Below, one piece after another: positions 8,797-16,200 of a stretch of 64,000 bases of DNA (position 1 is the first letter of the stretch; each line of letters begins with the position of its first letter). Source of the DNA: CAIWMF01 sp964402065 (GTDB lineage Bacteria > Verrucomicrobiota > Verrucomicrobiia > Chthoniobacterales > UBA6821); the NCBI GenBank assembly GCA_964402065.1, contig CAYOAN010000006.1, positions 1-64,000 on the forward strand, in the 5' to 3' direction. The notes below the pieces were generated by a model that saw nothing but the letters and a program-made list of their open reading frames with translations, was not told where the DNA came from and made no database searches. Position numbers and translations under genes: made by a program.

Positions 8797-8923
8797 AGTT
8801 GGACTCCTCACTACTAAAAGCGTTCAAAAAATTTTTATTTATTGATCAATTTGCAATTGCATCTTTTATGAGGGCGTTCTAAAAAGTCCTTTCATATTCT
8901 AAACCAAAAACTAATCGTACTAT

Positions 8924-9727
8924 ATGAAAACCTTCTCCGTTTGCAGCCTTGTCACCCTCTCCTTAGTGACTTTGACCTTAAATGCAAAAGCCTCATCAGC
9001 TCCTGATGCTCACGTAGCAATTAGTGCAGCCCCTGCGACCTCTCATCAGGTTGTAAACGGCAGTCATTCTACCACCACTAGTCCTTCGCATGCTAGCCCC
9101 AAAGCAGCAAAAGCAGTTACTCCTACTAGTTCTAACAAAGCAGCGTTAACCCATGCTTTTCATGAAACCGTGGCTGTCGCTCACTCAAAACTTTATACAA
9201 GCGCTGTTCCTATCAATACATGGCTTGGTGGATTCAACACGCGCTATATTAACGCCACAACTTCTCCTATGGCAGTAACTCCAGCAGAGCGTCGTCAAAA
9301 CGCTGCCTTAACTACGACTTATAACCGCGTGAATGCTGATGTTCGGCACATCAATAATAGCATCAGTAAACTTTCCATGGCTCGAAGCAGCGAAGAGGCG
9401 ATTGCTGATTGTACTAAAATCAAAACATATGCTAAGGACGTTGTTGATTTCTTGCACCGTGACCTTGTAGATGTGGAGGCTTTGAAACTAATAGCAGCTG
9501 GGGATAAAAAAGCTGGGAATGCTCTTGTTTTAAGAGGAGATAAAATTGAGCATGGAAAAAACGTGATCACCCCCTTTCGAAACTTGGCCATGATAGCTCA
9601 TGAACAAGCTCAAGCATTAGCATCCATCATGGAGCCCTCTGTCAATGCGGGTCGCGGACAATCTGCTATTGAAGGTGCAGATACAAAAAAAGCTAATTCA
9701 CAAAGCCTCGTTCAACCTAACATCTAG
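8924..9727 (+). CDS. Secreted protein of unknown function
   Basis: 267 residues. An N-terminal signal peptide (about residues 1-24, ending NAKAS) precedes a low-complexity segment rich in A, S, T, H and P up to about residue 85. A helical domain follows (about residues 90-250) with patterned hydrophobics around VNADVRHINNSISKL and IKTYAKDVVDFLHRDLVD. No known family recognised. Another small secreted protein gene follows 58 bp downstream, and a terminator ends that gene, so the two may form a transcription unit. Similar low-complexity secreted peptides recur in the window (9786, 31348). Confidence 0.75.
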   Translation: MKTFSVCSLVTLSLVTLTLNAKASSAPDAHVAISAAPATSHQVVNGSHSTTTSPSHASPKAAKAVTPTSSNKAALTHAFHETVAVAHSKLYTSAVPINTWLGGFNTRYINATTSPMAVTPAERRQNAALTTTYNRVNADVRHINNSISKLSMARSSEEAIADCTKIKTYAKDVVDFLHRDLVDVEALKLIAAGDKKAGNALVLRGDKIEHGKNVITPFRNLAMIAHEQAQALASIMEPSVNAGRGQSAIEGADTKKANSQSLVQPNI

Positions 9728-9785
9728 CGATAACTCCAGCGTTGGTAGAACACATTATCTTTGATTTATTCGGCTCGTTAAACTT

Positions 9786-10049
9786 ATGAAGCGAAATATT
9801 ATTGTTGTCCCCCTCCTTATTGCTCTAGCTGTTTGTTGTAACAGCAAAGTTGCAGGAACACCCATTAATCCCCCTGCACCAAAACACCCCCATCCAGTTA
9901 TTCGTCACGGAATCATGAATAGAAACTCAATGGTCGGCAGAGCACAAACTGCCCCTGCTCATGGAGCTTCTATTGGAGCAGCAGCGCAGACTGCAGCTGG
10001 AGGAAATAGCAATCCTCTTCTTGAAAAAAAGAAGCGCTCTACGCAATAG
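9786..10049 (+). CDS. Small secreted protein, proline/histidine/alanine-rich
   Basis: 87 residues with a signal peptide (about 1-23; IIVVPLLIALAVCCNSKVAG; the CC pair near residue 18 could be a lipoprotein-like site but lacks a clean lipobox). The mature part is short, basic at the end (KKKRSTQ), with PPAPKHPHPVIRHG and alanine/glycine repeats. No family recognised. Lies downstream of the secreted protein at 8924 and is followed by a perfect terminator at 10152. Confidence 0.6.
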   Translation: MKRNIIVVPLLIALAVCCNSKVAGTPINPPAPKHPHPVIRHGIMNRNSMVGRAQTAPAHGASIGAAAQTAAGGNSNPLLEKKKRSTQ

Positions 10050-10151
10050 GGTTAAGTTTCATTTTCTGTAACAGTAGAATTTGAAAAGAATCCTAGGGTT
10101 GGCAGGCAAGGACTATGGGATACAACGGGGTCTGCATGCAGCTATTGTAAG

Positions 10152-10178
10152 AAGGGGGCATTCGAAGCCCCCTTTTTT
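10152..10178 (+). terminator. Intrinsic terminator
   Basis: AAGGGGGC, seven-base loop, GCCCCCTT, followed by T-run to 10178. Perfect stem with U-tract; ends the unit with the small secreted protein genes (8924, 9786). The A residues in the left arm give weaker activity in the other direction too, for the converging porin gene. Confidence 0.9.
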
Positions 10179-10207
10179 AGGTCGCTCCTATTAGAAATTA
10201 GAAGCCT

Positions 10208-11689
10208 CTAGAAAGTAACCCCCATTTGGGCCCCTATTACTAACGCATTTGGAATCGTGCCTGTACCACCAGGATTAACGATCCATTGGAGATCAGGTTG
10301 GATATAGGCTGTTTTGGTTAAACAAATTCGATACCCTGCCTCATAAACCAGTTCATAGGTTGGGAATCCACCTCCTTCCTCACTCTGAATAGAAGCAAAA
10401 TTGGGGCTATAATTTCCATAAGCCACACCAAAAATCGTTGCATCAGTTTTACGCCCGGGGATTAATCCTGTGTAAATAGCACCTCCGTTGACCTGAAACG
10501 GCATAAAGGAAATGTTTTTTTGTGGAGAAAGCGTAAAAACACTCCAAAGCACCAGTCCTGTGTCACTGGTGGGATCAGGGCGATATACAGTCTGATCTGC
10601 ATGCCAATATAATCCAAAAGAATTAGGCTGCTGGCTGATATTTAATGCTTCATTATAACAACTTGTTGAATAATACCCTCCCATCCAATAGTGCCCTTTA
10701 AAAGTTTTTGTCGAAATGGGAGCAATGGGGTTCTTTGATCCTGCACGAAGCTCTTGCTCATCTTCCTCATCATCGCTCTGCTGTTGTTGATTTCCTGCAG
10801 AGCCATCAAGGGGAAATTCAGGATTCCAACTGAATTGCCCCATCATTAACAAGCCATCATTAGGATAAATATTCCATGTTAATCCATGAATACTCCCTGG
10901 CGTTACCTGATAAACACCAATCCGTGCTACCGTTGAATGAGAGAGGTGTGCTTTTAGTACACTCCCCCATGTTGCCGTAGCATAATAGGAAATGCCTTGG
11001 TTAATCAGGAGCGCTTGAGGAGATCCATCAATACCTCCATTCATGTAAAACCAATAAAGCGGCGATATTGCAAAGTCATTTCCGGTAGAGATGCGGCCTA
11101 TTTTAAGATCGGCATGGTTATCCCAAAAATGTTGCTCATAAAAAAGCTGATACCAATAAAATGTTTGTCCCACATAAATTTCCTGTACCGCGAATTGATT
11201 TCCAATATTTTTTTGCGAAAGGCTATTGCCATCGACTTGAGCAACGCTCATCGAGAAAGATCCACCTGAAGGCCATCCAAAAAGATCGTGCGTTCTAAAA
11301 ATACCGCCTAAGTAGAAAAAGTCGGCGTAGGTAAAGCCATTGGGATTGATTCCTCCAACCGGATTTCCAGCAATATCAGACGTATAGCTCAGAAAAAAAT
11401 CGACACCATGTTTATCCAAGGCATTACGCTCGTCTGAAAAAAATTGCGCTACCCTTTGTTCACCCTCTATCAAATTAGGAATTGCTCCTGGAGTTTTGTA
11501 AGGAGAAATAATAACTTGCTGCTCTTCATCTTGTGCCATCTGCTGTGCCTGATCAACAGTTGCATCACCCGCTCCCGTTTCTACTGCGCGATTCGACTTG
11601 TCTATAGTCGTACTCAGAGGATCCGTTCCGTAAGCAAGATATGCCATTAAAAAAAAACTGGCAAAAACTATGAAACGGCTTTTTATCAT
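10208..11689 (-). CDS. OprB-family carbohydrate-selective outer membrane porin
   Basis: 493 residues. Signal peptide at 1-21 (FIVFASFFLMAYLAYG). The mature protein alternates aromatic and glycine residues typical of beta-barrels, with OprB-like landmarks: LDKHGVDFFLSYTSDIAGNPVGG near 90, DLFGWPSGGSF near 135, LKIGRISTGNDFAISPLY near 200, and a C-terminal Phe (GVTF) that marks outer-membrane barrels for assembly. The acidic insert QQQQSDDEEDEQE near residue 305 is probably a surface loop. It should admit sugars or other small solutes. It converges with the terminator at 10152; phosphofructokinase is divergent upstream. Confidence 0.85.
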   Translation of the reverse strand: MIKSRFIVFASFFLMAYLAYGTDPLSTTIDKSNRAVETGAGDATVDQAQQMAQDEEQQVIISPYKTPGAIPNLIEGEQRVAQFFSDERNALDKHGVDFFLSYTSDIAGNPVGGINPNGFTYADFFYLGGIFRTHDLFGWPSGGSFSMSVAQVDGNSLSQKNIGNQFAVQEIYVGQTFYWYQLFYEQHFWDNHADLKIGRISTGNDFAISPLYWFYMNGGIDGSPQALLINQGISYYATATWGSVLKAHLSHSTVARIGVYQVTPGSIHGLTWNIYPNDGLLMMGQFSWNPEFPLDGSAGNQQQQSDDEEDEQELRAGSKNPIAPISTKTFKGHYWMGGYYSTSCYNEALNISQQPNSFGLYWHADQTVYRPDPTSDTGLVLWSVFTLSPQKNISFMPFQVNGGAIYTGLIPGRKTDATIFGVAYGNYSPNFASIQSEEGGGFPTYELVYEAGYRICLTKTAYIQPDLQWIVNPGGTGTIPNALVIGAQMGVTF

Positions 11690-11773
11690 GAAAGAGCTAA
11701 TTCTGTAAGAATCTAAAAAAAAACTGATGAATATGCACTTTAAAAAAGAATTTTCTGAAGTAGACTCTTTCTT

Positions 11774-12772
11774 ATGCTCAGAAATATCGCTGTTTTAACC
11801 TCTGGTGGAGATGCCCCCGGAATGAACCCTGCTATTCGCGCTGTTGTTCGGACAGCACTGGAAAGCGGTTGCAAGATTTTTGGAATCAATAATGGCTACG
11901 ATGGTATTTTTGAGGGAAGCATTGAAGAGCTTTCTACGCGTGTTCTCTCTGGCATGATTGATCGTGGTGGAACTATCCTGCAATCCAGCCGCTGCCAACG
12001 TTTTTACGACCCTGCCGGCATTGACGAAGCAACTCAACAGCTTCGAAAACTCGGCATTCAAGGGTTAGTTGTTATTGGAGGAGATGGCTCGCTCACCGGG
12101 GCTCGCGAAATTCATCGACGTGGATTTCCGGCCATTGGAATTCCTGCTAGCATTGACAATGATCTGGCAGGGACAGAAATGGCTATTGGGGCTGACACAG
12201 CTGGTAATACCATTATGCAGCTTATTGATCGCATTCGTGATACGGCACGCTCTCACCGTCGCTGCTTTTTGATTGAAGTTATGGGACGCAACTCTGGGTA
12301 CCTTGCCCTCAGTACAGCAATCAGCTGCGGAGCAGAAGTTGCTGTCATTCCAGAGTTTTCTTATAACATGCCACGCATTGTGCAGCTTCTGAAATCACGA
12401 TTTCAACAAATGCGCGATAATTCCATTATTGTTCTTGCTGAGGGCGTCTGTGACGCTGACACGTTCATTGCGCGCATGCTCGAAGAAGAAAAAGGTGCTT
12501 TTGATCAAGAAATTAGGAAAACTGTCCTGGGCCATGTCCAACGAGGCGGAGGGCCAACTCATTTTGATCGAATTTTAGCAGCACGATTTGGTGAACTTGC
12601 TGTCATGGGATTATTACAAGGGGAAAGTGGCTCAATGACAGCCCTCACAAAGAGTCATGCAACATTGGTCGATTTAGATCATGTTATCGGATTCAAAAAA
12701 CATCCGTCTCCTGAACTTGTTCGCCTAGCGCGACATTTACAAATTGAGTTTGGGGATCCCATAGAGACTTAG
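11774..12772 (+). CDS. pfkA: 6-phosphofructokinase, ATP-type
   Basis: 332 residues, standard bacterial Pfk length. N-terminal TSGGDAPGMNPAIRA, the phosphate-donor loop VVIGGDGSLTGA (about residue 101; Gly after GGD indicates ATP rather than pyrophosphate use), substrate motif PASIDNDLAGTE near 124, MGRNSGYLAL near 173 and the LGHVQRGGGPTHFDR block near 254 are present. It phosphorylates fructose 6-phosphate in glycolysis. The PASIDND variant of the usual PGTIDND suggests a non-E. coli clade. Single gene, facing away from the porin. Confidence 0.93.
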   Translation: MLRNIAVLTSGGDAPGMNPAIRAVVRTALESGCKIFGINNGYDGIFEGSIEELSTRVLSGMIDRGGTILQSSRCQRFYDPAGIDEATQQLRKLGIQGLVVIGGDGSLTGAREIHRRGFPAIGIPASIDNDLAGTEMAIGADTAGNTIMQLIDRIRDTARSHRRCFLIEVMGRNSGYLALSTAISCGAEVAVIPEFSYNMPRIVQLLKSRFQQMRDNSIIVLAEGVCDADTFIARMLEEEKGAFDQEIRKTVLGHVQRGGGPTHFDRILAARFGELAVMGLLQGESGSMTALTKSHATLVDLDHVIGFKKHPSPELVRLARHLQIEFGDPIET

Positions 12773-12829
12773 CGACATCGTTGCTAGTTTCGTTTTAGGA
12801 TGGCCGGCCACACTTTTATTTAGGGTTCG

Positions 12830-13585
12830 TTATTCTTCTCTCTCACTAATGAGCCCTATCCGATAAATATAAAAACTCACTCCGCATTTGGAAAAGAAAT
12901 CAGCGATGCTGGTGCCTGCTAAAAAAATGATTAATCCCCTTTCCCCAAGGCCATGGTTACAAAGAGCAACAAAAGTTACCAGTGGGTAGAAGGCCCAAGA
13001 TAGCAGAAAGAGAGCCTTCGCTTGGGAAAAAAATTTTCCCTGAGAAACTTGCAGACCTTCCAATGTTAAAACGGGTTGCTGCATCAAAAGTTGTGCTATG
13101 TAGAGAAAGGGAATTAGCTCCAACACCCAACACGCCCAACGCACCAGTGCTCCGTGGTCTCCAAAATTACTGGCACCAAGGTATGCAAAAGCAACGGATA
13201 TGAGAGCTGCCATAATGAGTCTCTTGAGTAGCGGACCTTGTTTTTCCCATCCTGCAGCTAATGCCAATTCAATAAGAAGAAGAGGCATGGTGAGTACCCA
13301 ATCACTATACCGATAAAGTTCATGAAAAAAATGTCCTGAGGCAGCATAAGAATTTCCTGCAAGCTCAAAGGCCTCGTTCCAGCTATAAAAAAGCCTCATA
13401 GCATGGTAACAGCCGATCATCGTTACAATTCCTGCTAAGAGTAACAACGGTTGAAAGCGCACCGCAACTTGCTTTCGAGAGAGCAGGAAAAAAAGTGTGG
13501 CAGCTCCCATTGCTGCAATCAAGAGCGAGAAGAGATCATGAACTAGCTCAAACTCTCCAACTGTTAACGTTAAAATCGATTGCAT
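12830..13585 (-). CDS. Proteorhodopsin-like light-driven proton pump
   Basis: About 251 residues from ATG 13585 (a TTG at 13618 adds 11), with seven hydrophobic helices. Helix C reads RYSDWVLTMPLLLIE: Arg92, Asp95 (Schiff-base proton acceptor), Thr99 and Glu106 (proton donor) reproduce the D-T-E set of proteorhodopsin. His61 in helix B matches the His that pairs with the acceptor; Asp229 and retinal-binding Lys233 lie in helix G (IADFFSK), spaced as in proteorhodopsin. Leu103 at the tuning site predicts green absorption. No carotenoid or retinal-forming gene is nearby. A standalone gene between pfkA and lemA, convergent with pfkA. Confidence 0.9.
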   Translation of the reverse strand: MQSILTLTVGEFELVHDLFSLLIAAMGAATLFFLLSRKQVAVRFQPLLLLAGIVTMIGCYHAMRLFYSWNEAFELAGNSYAASGHFFHELYRYSDWVLTMPLLLIELALAAGWEKQGPLLKRLIMAALISVAFAYLGASNFGDHGALVRWACWVLELIPFLYIAQLLMQQPVLTLEGLQVSQGKFFSQAKALFLLSWAFYPLVTFVALCNHGLGERGLIIFLAGTSIADFFSKCGVSFYIYRIGLISEREE

Positions 13586-13778
13586 TGAAAATGGTGACAG
13601 GTAAAAGATAAAAAACAAATTTTCCTCAAGCTACGAGCAAAGGACAATAGATATCAAAGTCATGAATTCTTTGCAAAAAAATGATGATTTATTTATTGTG
13701 CTACTATCTTCTCGAGTGAAAATGCGATCCTTCAATTGCACTTCACTCGATATCTTGTATTCTTTAATTTTTCCCATC

Positions 13779-14402
13779 ATGAATAACACTCTTCGCATTT
13801 TGCTTATCACACTCGCTTTAATTATTGTTCTCTTCGCGGGGAGTGTCGCCTTTGTCGCGGGAATTTATAACGGCCTTGTACAGACCTCTCAAGCCGTTGA
13901 CGCCTCTTGGGCTCAGGTTCAGAATGTTTATCAGCGCAGGGCTGACCTCATTCCAAATCTTGTTCAAACAGTGTCGGGTTCTGCTAATTTTGAAAAATCA
14001 ACGATGATTGCTGTCACCGAAGCACGCGCATCAGTCGGCAAGGTTAACATCAGTGCTACACAAGCGCCTCAAGATGCGGCGCAACTAGCTACTTTTCAAC
14101 AGGCTCAAGGACAATTAGGAAATGCACTTTCTCGATTGCTCGTGGTTAGTGAAAATTATCCTGACTTAAAATCGAATTCTAGCTTCCGAGACCTCCAAGC
14201 TCAACTCGAAGGAACAGAAAACCGTATTGCTGTTGAACGTGAACGCTTCAATGCTGCTGTTCAAATTTACAATACAAAAGTTCGTTCTTTCCCCGTTGTT
14301 CTTTTTGCTGGAATGATGGGATACGCTCCAAAGCCTTATTTTACAGCAGAAGTAGGTGCTAATACAGTACCCGCAGTAAAATTTGATTTTGAAAAAAAAT
14401 AA
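13779..14402 (+). CDS. lemA: LemA family protein
   Basis: 207 residues from ATG 13779; an upstream in-frame extension to 13662 is not conserved-looking. One N-terminal membrane helix (LRILLITLALIIVLFAGSVAFVAG) is followed by the LemA signature VDASWAQVQNVYQRRADLIPNLVQTV and the three-helix domain, with ENYPDLKSN and ERFNAAVQIYN near the C-terminus. Function of LemA is unclear; it commonly pairs with a TPM-domain protein, as here (14492), with 89 bp containing a strong hairpin between the two. Confidence 0.92.
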   Translation: MNNTLRILLITLALIIVLFAGSVAFVAGIYNGLVQTSQAVDASWAQVQNVYQRRADLIPNLVQTVSGSANFEKSTMIAVTEARASVGKVNISATQAPQDAAQLATFQQAQGQLGNALSRLLVVSENYPDLKSNSSFRDLQAQLEGTENRIAVERERFNAAVQIYNTKVRSFPVVLFAGMMGYAPKPYFTAEVGANTVPAVKFDFEKK

Positions 14403-14424
14403 AAGTAGCTGCCCCATTTTTTAA

Positions 14425-14463
14425 GACAAAGAACACAACAAAGACTGCGTTGTGTTCCTTGTC
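14425..14463 (+). terminator. Long stem-loop between lemA and TPM gene
   Basis: GACAAAGAACACAAC pairs with GTTGTGTTCCTTGTC (14 of 15 pairs) around a nine-base loop. T-rich sequence follows only after about ten bases, so it could be a partial terminator that lowers expression of the downstream gene, or an mRNA-stabilising hairpin. Confidence 0.55.
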
Positions 14464-14491
14464 GTAAATTTCTTCTTTTTTCTTTTTTGTA

Positions 14492-15241
14492 ATGCGTTTC
14501 TTTTGCCTCATTTTCTCATTTTTTTTCTTGGGAAATTTTATTCAAGCAGAAGAAAAATGCCCTCCCTCTCCCAAGCACTATTTCAATGATGCAGTCGGCA
14601 TAGTCTCACGACAAATGGCTTTTCATTTGAACCAAGAGCTTGCTGATTTTGACCAACAAACTTCCAATCAAATTATTGTTGCGATTTATCCTACGTCATG
14701 GAGCAAAAGCTCTCCCGAAGATACAGCTCAAAAGCTTTATACCTCATGGCATCCTGGAACAAAAAAAAATAGCAATGGTGTGCTTGTTCTAATTTTCCAA
14801 AAAGAACATCAAATTCGGATTCAGACAGGCTATGGATTGGAGGGAGCTCTTCCCGATGCTCTTTGTAAACGAATTATTGACGAGACGATGGCACCTGCTT
14901 TTCAACAAGGAAATTATGCGAAAGGCCTTAGCGCTGGGCTTGCTGCCATCATGAAAGCAACCGCTGGAGAGTATCACCCCAGCCCACAAAAAAAGAAAAC
15001 CCTCTCTTGGCAACGAATTCTTTTTTCTCCTTTTGGTTTTTTCTTACTCTTAATGCTTAGTTCTATGCTACTCAACAAATGGCGCTCCAGAAACGGCTTA
15101 GAGTCAGGAACTCGAGGCGGCGGCTGGTGGATTGGCGGCGGCGGATTTGGCGGAGGAGGTGGATTCGGAGGAGGAGATAGTGGCGGGTTTTTTGGTGGTG
15201 GTGGTGATAGTGGTGGCGGTGGCGCAGGAGGAGGTTGGTGA
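14492..15241 (+). CDS. TPM-domain membrane protein with glycine-rich tail (YgcG-like)
   Basis: 249 residues. Signal peptide (about 1-19, ending IQA), then a TPM domain (about residues 28-165) with FNDAVGIVSRQMAFHLN, VLVLIFQKEHQIRIQTGYGLEGALPD and the conserved ending GLAAIM. A membrane helix at about 180-200 follows, and a C-terminal Gly-rich tail of GGGGFGGGGG type with serine and tryptophan. The order lemA then TPM is common across bacteria and suggests a joint envelope role, not defined biochemically. The tail faces the cytoplasm if the TPM domain is periplasmic. Confidence 0.88.
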   Translation: MRFFCLIFSFFFLGNFIQAEEKCPPSPKHYFNDAVGIVSRQMAFHLNQELADFDQQTSNQIIVAIYPTSWSKSSPEDTAQKLYTSWHPGTKKNSNGVLVLIFQKEHQIRIQTGYGLEGALPDALCKRIIDETMAPAFQQGNYAKGLSAGLAAIMKATAGEYHPSPQKKKTLSWQRILFSPFGFFLLLMLSSMLLNKWRSRNGLESGTRGGGWWIGGGGFGGGGGFGGGDSGGFFGGGGDSGGGGAGGGW

Positions 15242-15339
15242 GACGCTGTTGAAACGTTGATCACTGAGCAACAGGCGCTCTTCACCTTCCTTACATCTCT
15301 TTAACTAATCATCCTGGCAACTCGAATAAGCCGGCTCAT

Positions 15340-15990
15340 TCACCTCTTTTGAATCATTGCTACAGCCAGCATGTGCCCTGTTTTCCCTTGTTCACGGCGA
15401 TAGGAATAATATTGATCAAGATGACAGGCCGTGCAAATTTCGTCGTCGCGAATGTCCTGAACGCCAGCCTGAGCAGCTTGCTCACGAATCATTTTTGCAA
15501 AATCAATTTCATAGCAGGGAGGACGAATACAAGGTCCTATAGCTACGATGAGGTTTTTTGGTTGAGAGGAAAAATTTTCTTGAAAGAGTTGAATGGCTTT
15601 AGGAACAATTCCTGCATCTGTCCCTCTTTTTCCCGAATGAATTAGACCAATAGCTTTGGATTCTGGATCAACAATCCAGACAGGCGCACAATCAGCAACC
15701 GTGATACCAAGCGCTATATTGGTCTTGGTTGTTATTAATCCATCAACATTGGGAACTAAATCTTGATAGCCCTCTTCCCCATTAATAATCGCAATCTCAG
15801 CACCATGAACTTCGTGGGCACAAAGCAAAGTCTTTGCTGCGGGAAGAAGATTTCGGACCCTCTCTTTAAAAAAAGGAAGCTGCGACATTAAAGCCTCTTG
15901 ACGATCTAAAGGTAATTGCACCCCAGTCACTCGTCCAATCAAGCATGCAGAAAGGAAAGGTATGTTTTCAAGAATTGGAAAGAGATTCAT
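15340..15990 (-). CDS. pgeF: Polyphenol oxidase/peptidoglycan-editing factor PgeF (YfiH family)
   Basis: 216 residues from ATG 15990 (MNLFPIL); the ORF extends nine codons upstream. The Cu-oxidase_4 family motifs are present: VHG near residue 69, TVADCAPVWI near 104 and the HSGKRGTD variant of the usual HAGWRGT near 126, giving the His-Cys-His zinc site, plus GPCIRPPCYEI near 161. PgeF in E. coli removes wrongly incorporated L-Ser from peptidoglycan precursors; the family also shows purine nucleoside or laccase activities. The Trp-to-Lys change in HSGKRGT is unusual. Confidence 0.88.
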   Translation of the reverse strand: MNLFPILENIPFLSACLIGRVTGVQLPLDRQEALMSQLPFFKERVRNLLPAAKTLLCAHEVHGAEIAIINGEEGYQDLVPNVDGLITTKTNIALGITVADCAPVWIVDPESKAIGLIHSGKRGTDAGIVPKAIQLFQENFSSQPKNLIVAIGPCIRPPCYEIDFAKMIREQAAQAGVQDIRDDEICTACHLDQYYSYRREQGKTGHMLAVAMIQKR

Positions 15991-16023
15991 AAAAATGAAA
16001 TTAGTTTTTATAGTCAAATTACT

Positions 16024-16165
16024 TAGTTGGGCTATAAGGCGCAGTAAGCTTGGCTTCTGACAAGGTGGAAAAACGAGAGCTACCTGCTGGTAACGTGAGT
16101 GATGACAGCGCTGTCAGAGCCAATAAGAACAAGTCCAATAGCCCCGATCATGAAGAAAGATGGTA
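16024..16165. repeat. Structured intergenic repeat family B, copy B1
   Basis: Closely related to 54829-54975 and more distantly to 62993-63110, 45541-45690 and 33441-33560. It can fold as a nested hairpin: TTCTGACA (16055-16062) with TGTCAGAG (16112-16119), an inner TACC/GGTA hairpin (16081-16092), and an outer GGGCTAT/ATAGCCC pairing. It lies upstream of pgeF and downstream of the CNNM gene stop. No ORF. Confidence 0.65.
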
Positions 16166-16200
16166 TTAGTCATGAGAGCATTTTTATGAAAAAACTTATT

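Noticed and set aside
14974..15285. Proline-rich minus-strand ORF
   Set aside because: Shadow of the glycine-rich tail of the TPM-domain gene; GGN codons reverse to CCN.
16024..16165. Family B as a known riboswitch or T-box
   Set aside because: No recognised conserved core (no T-box sequence, no tandem GA motifs), and copies lie at both 5' and 3' gene ends.
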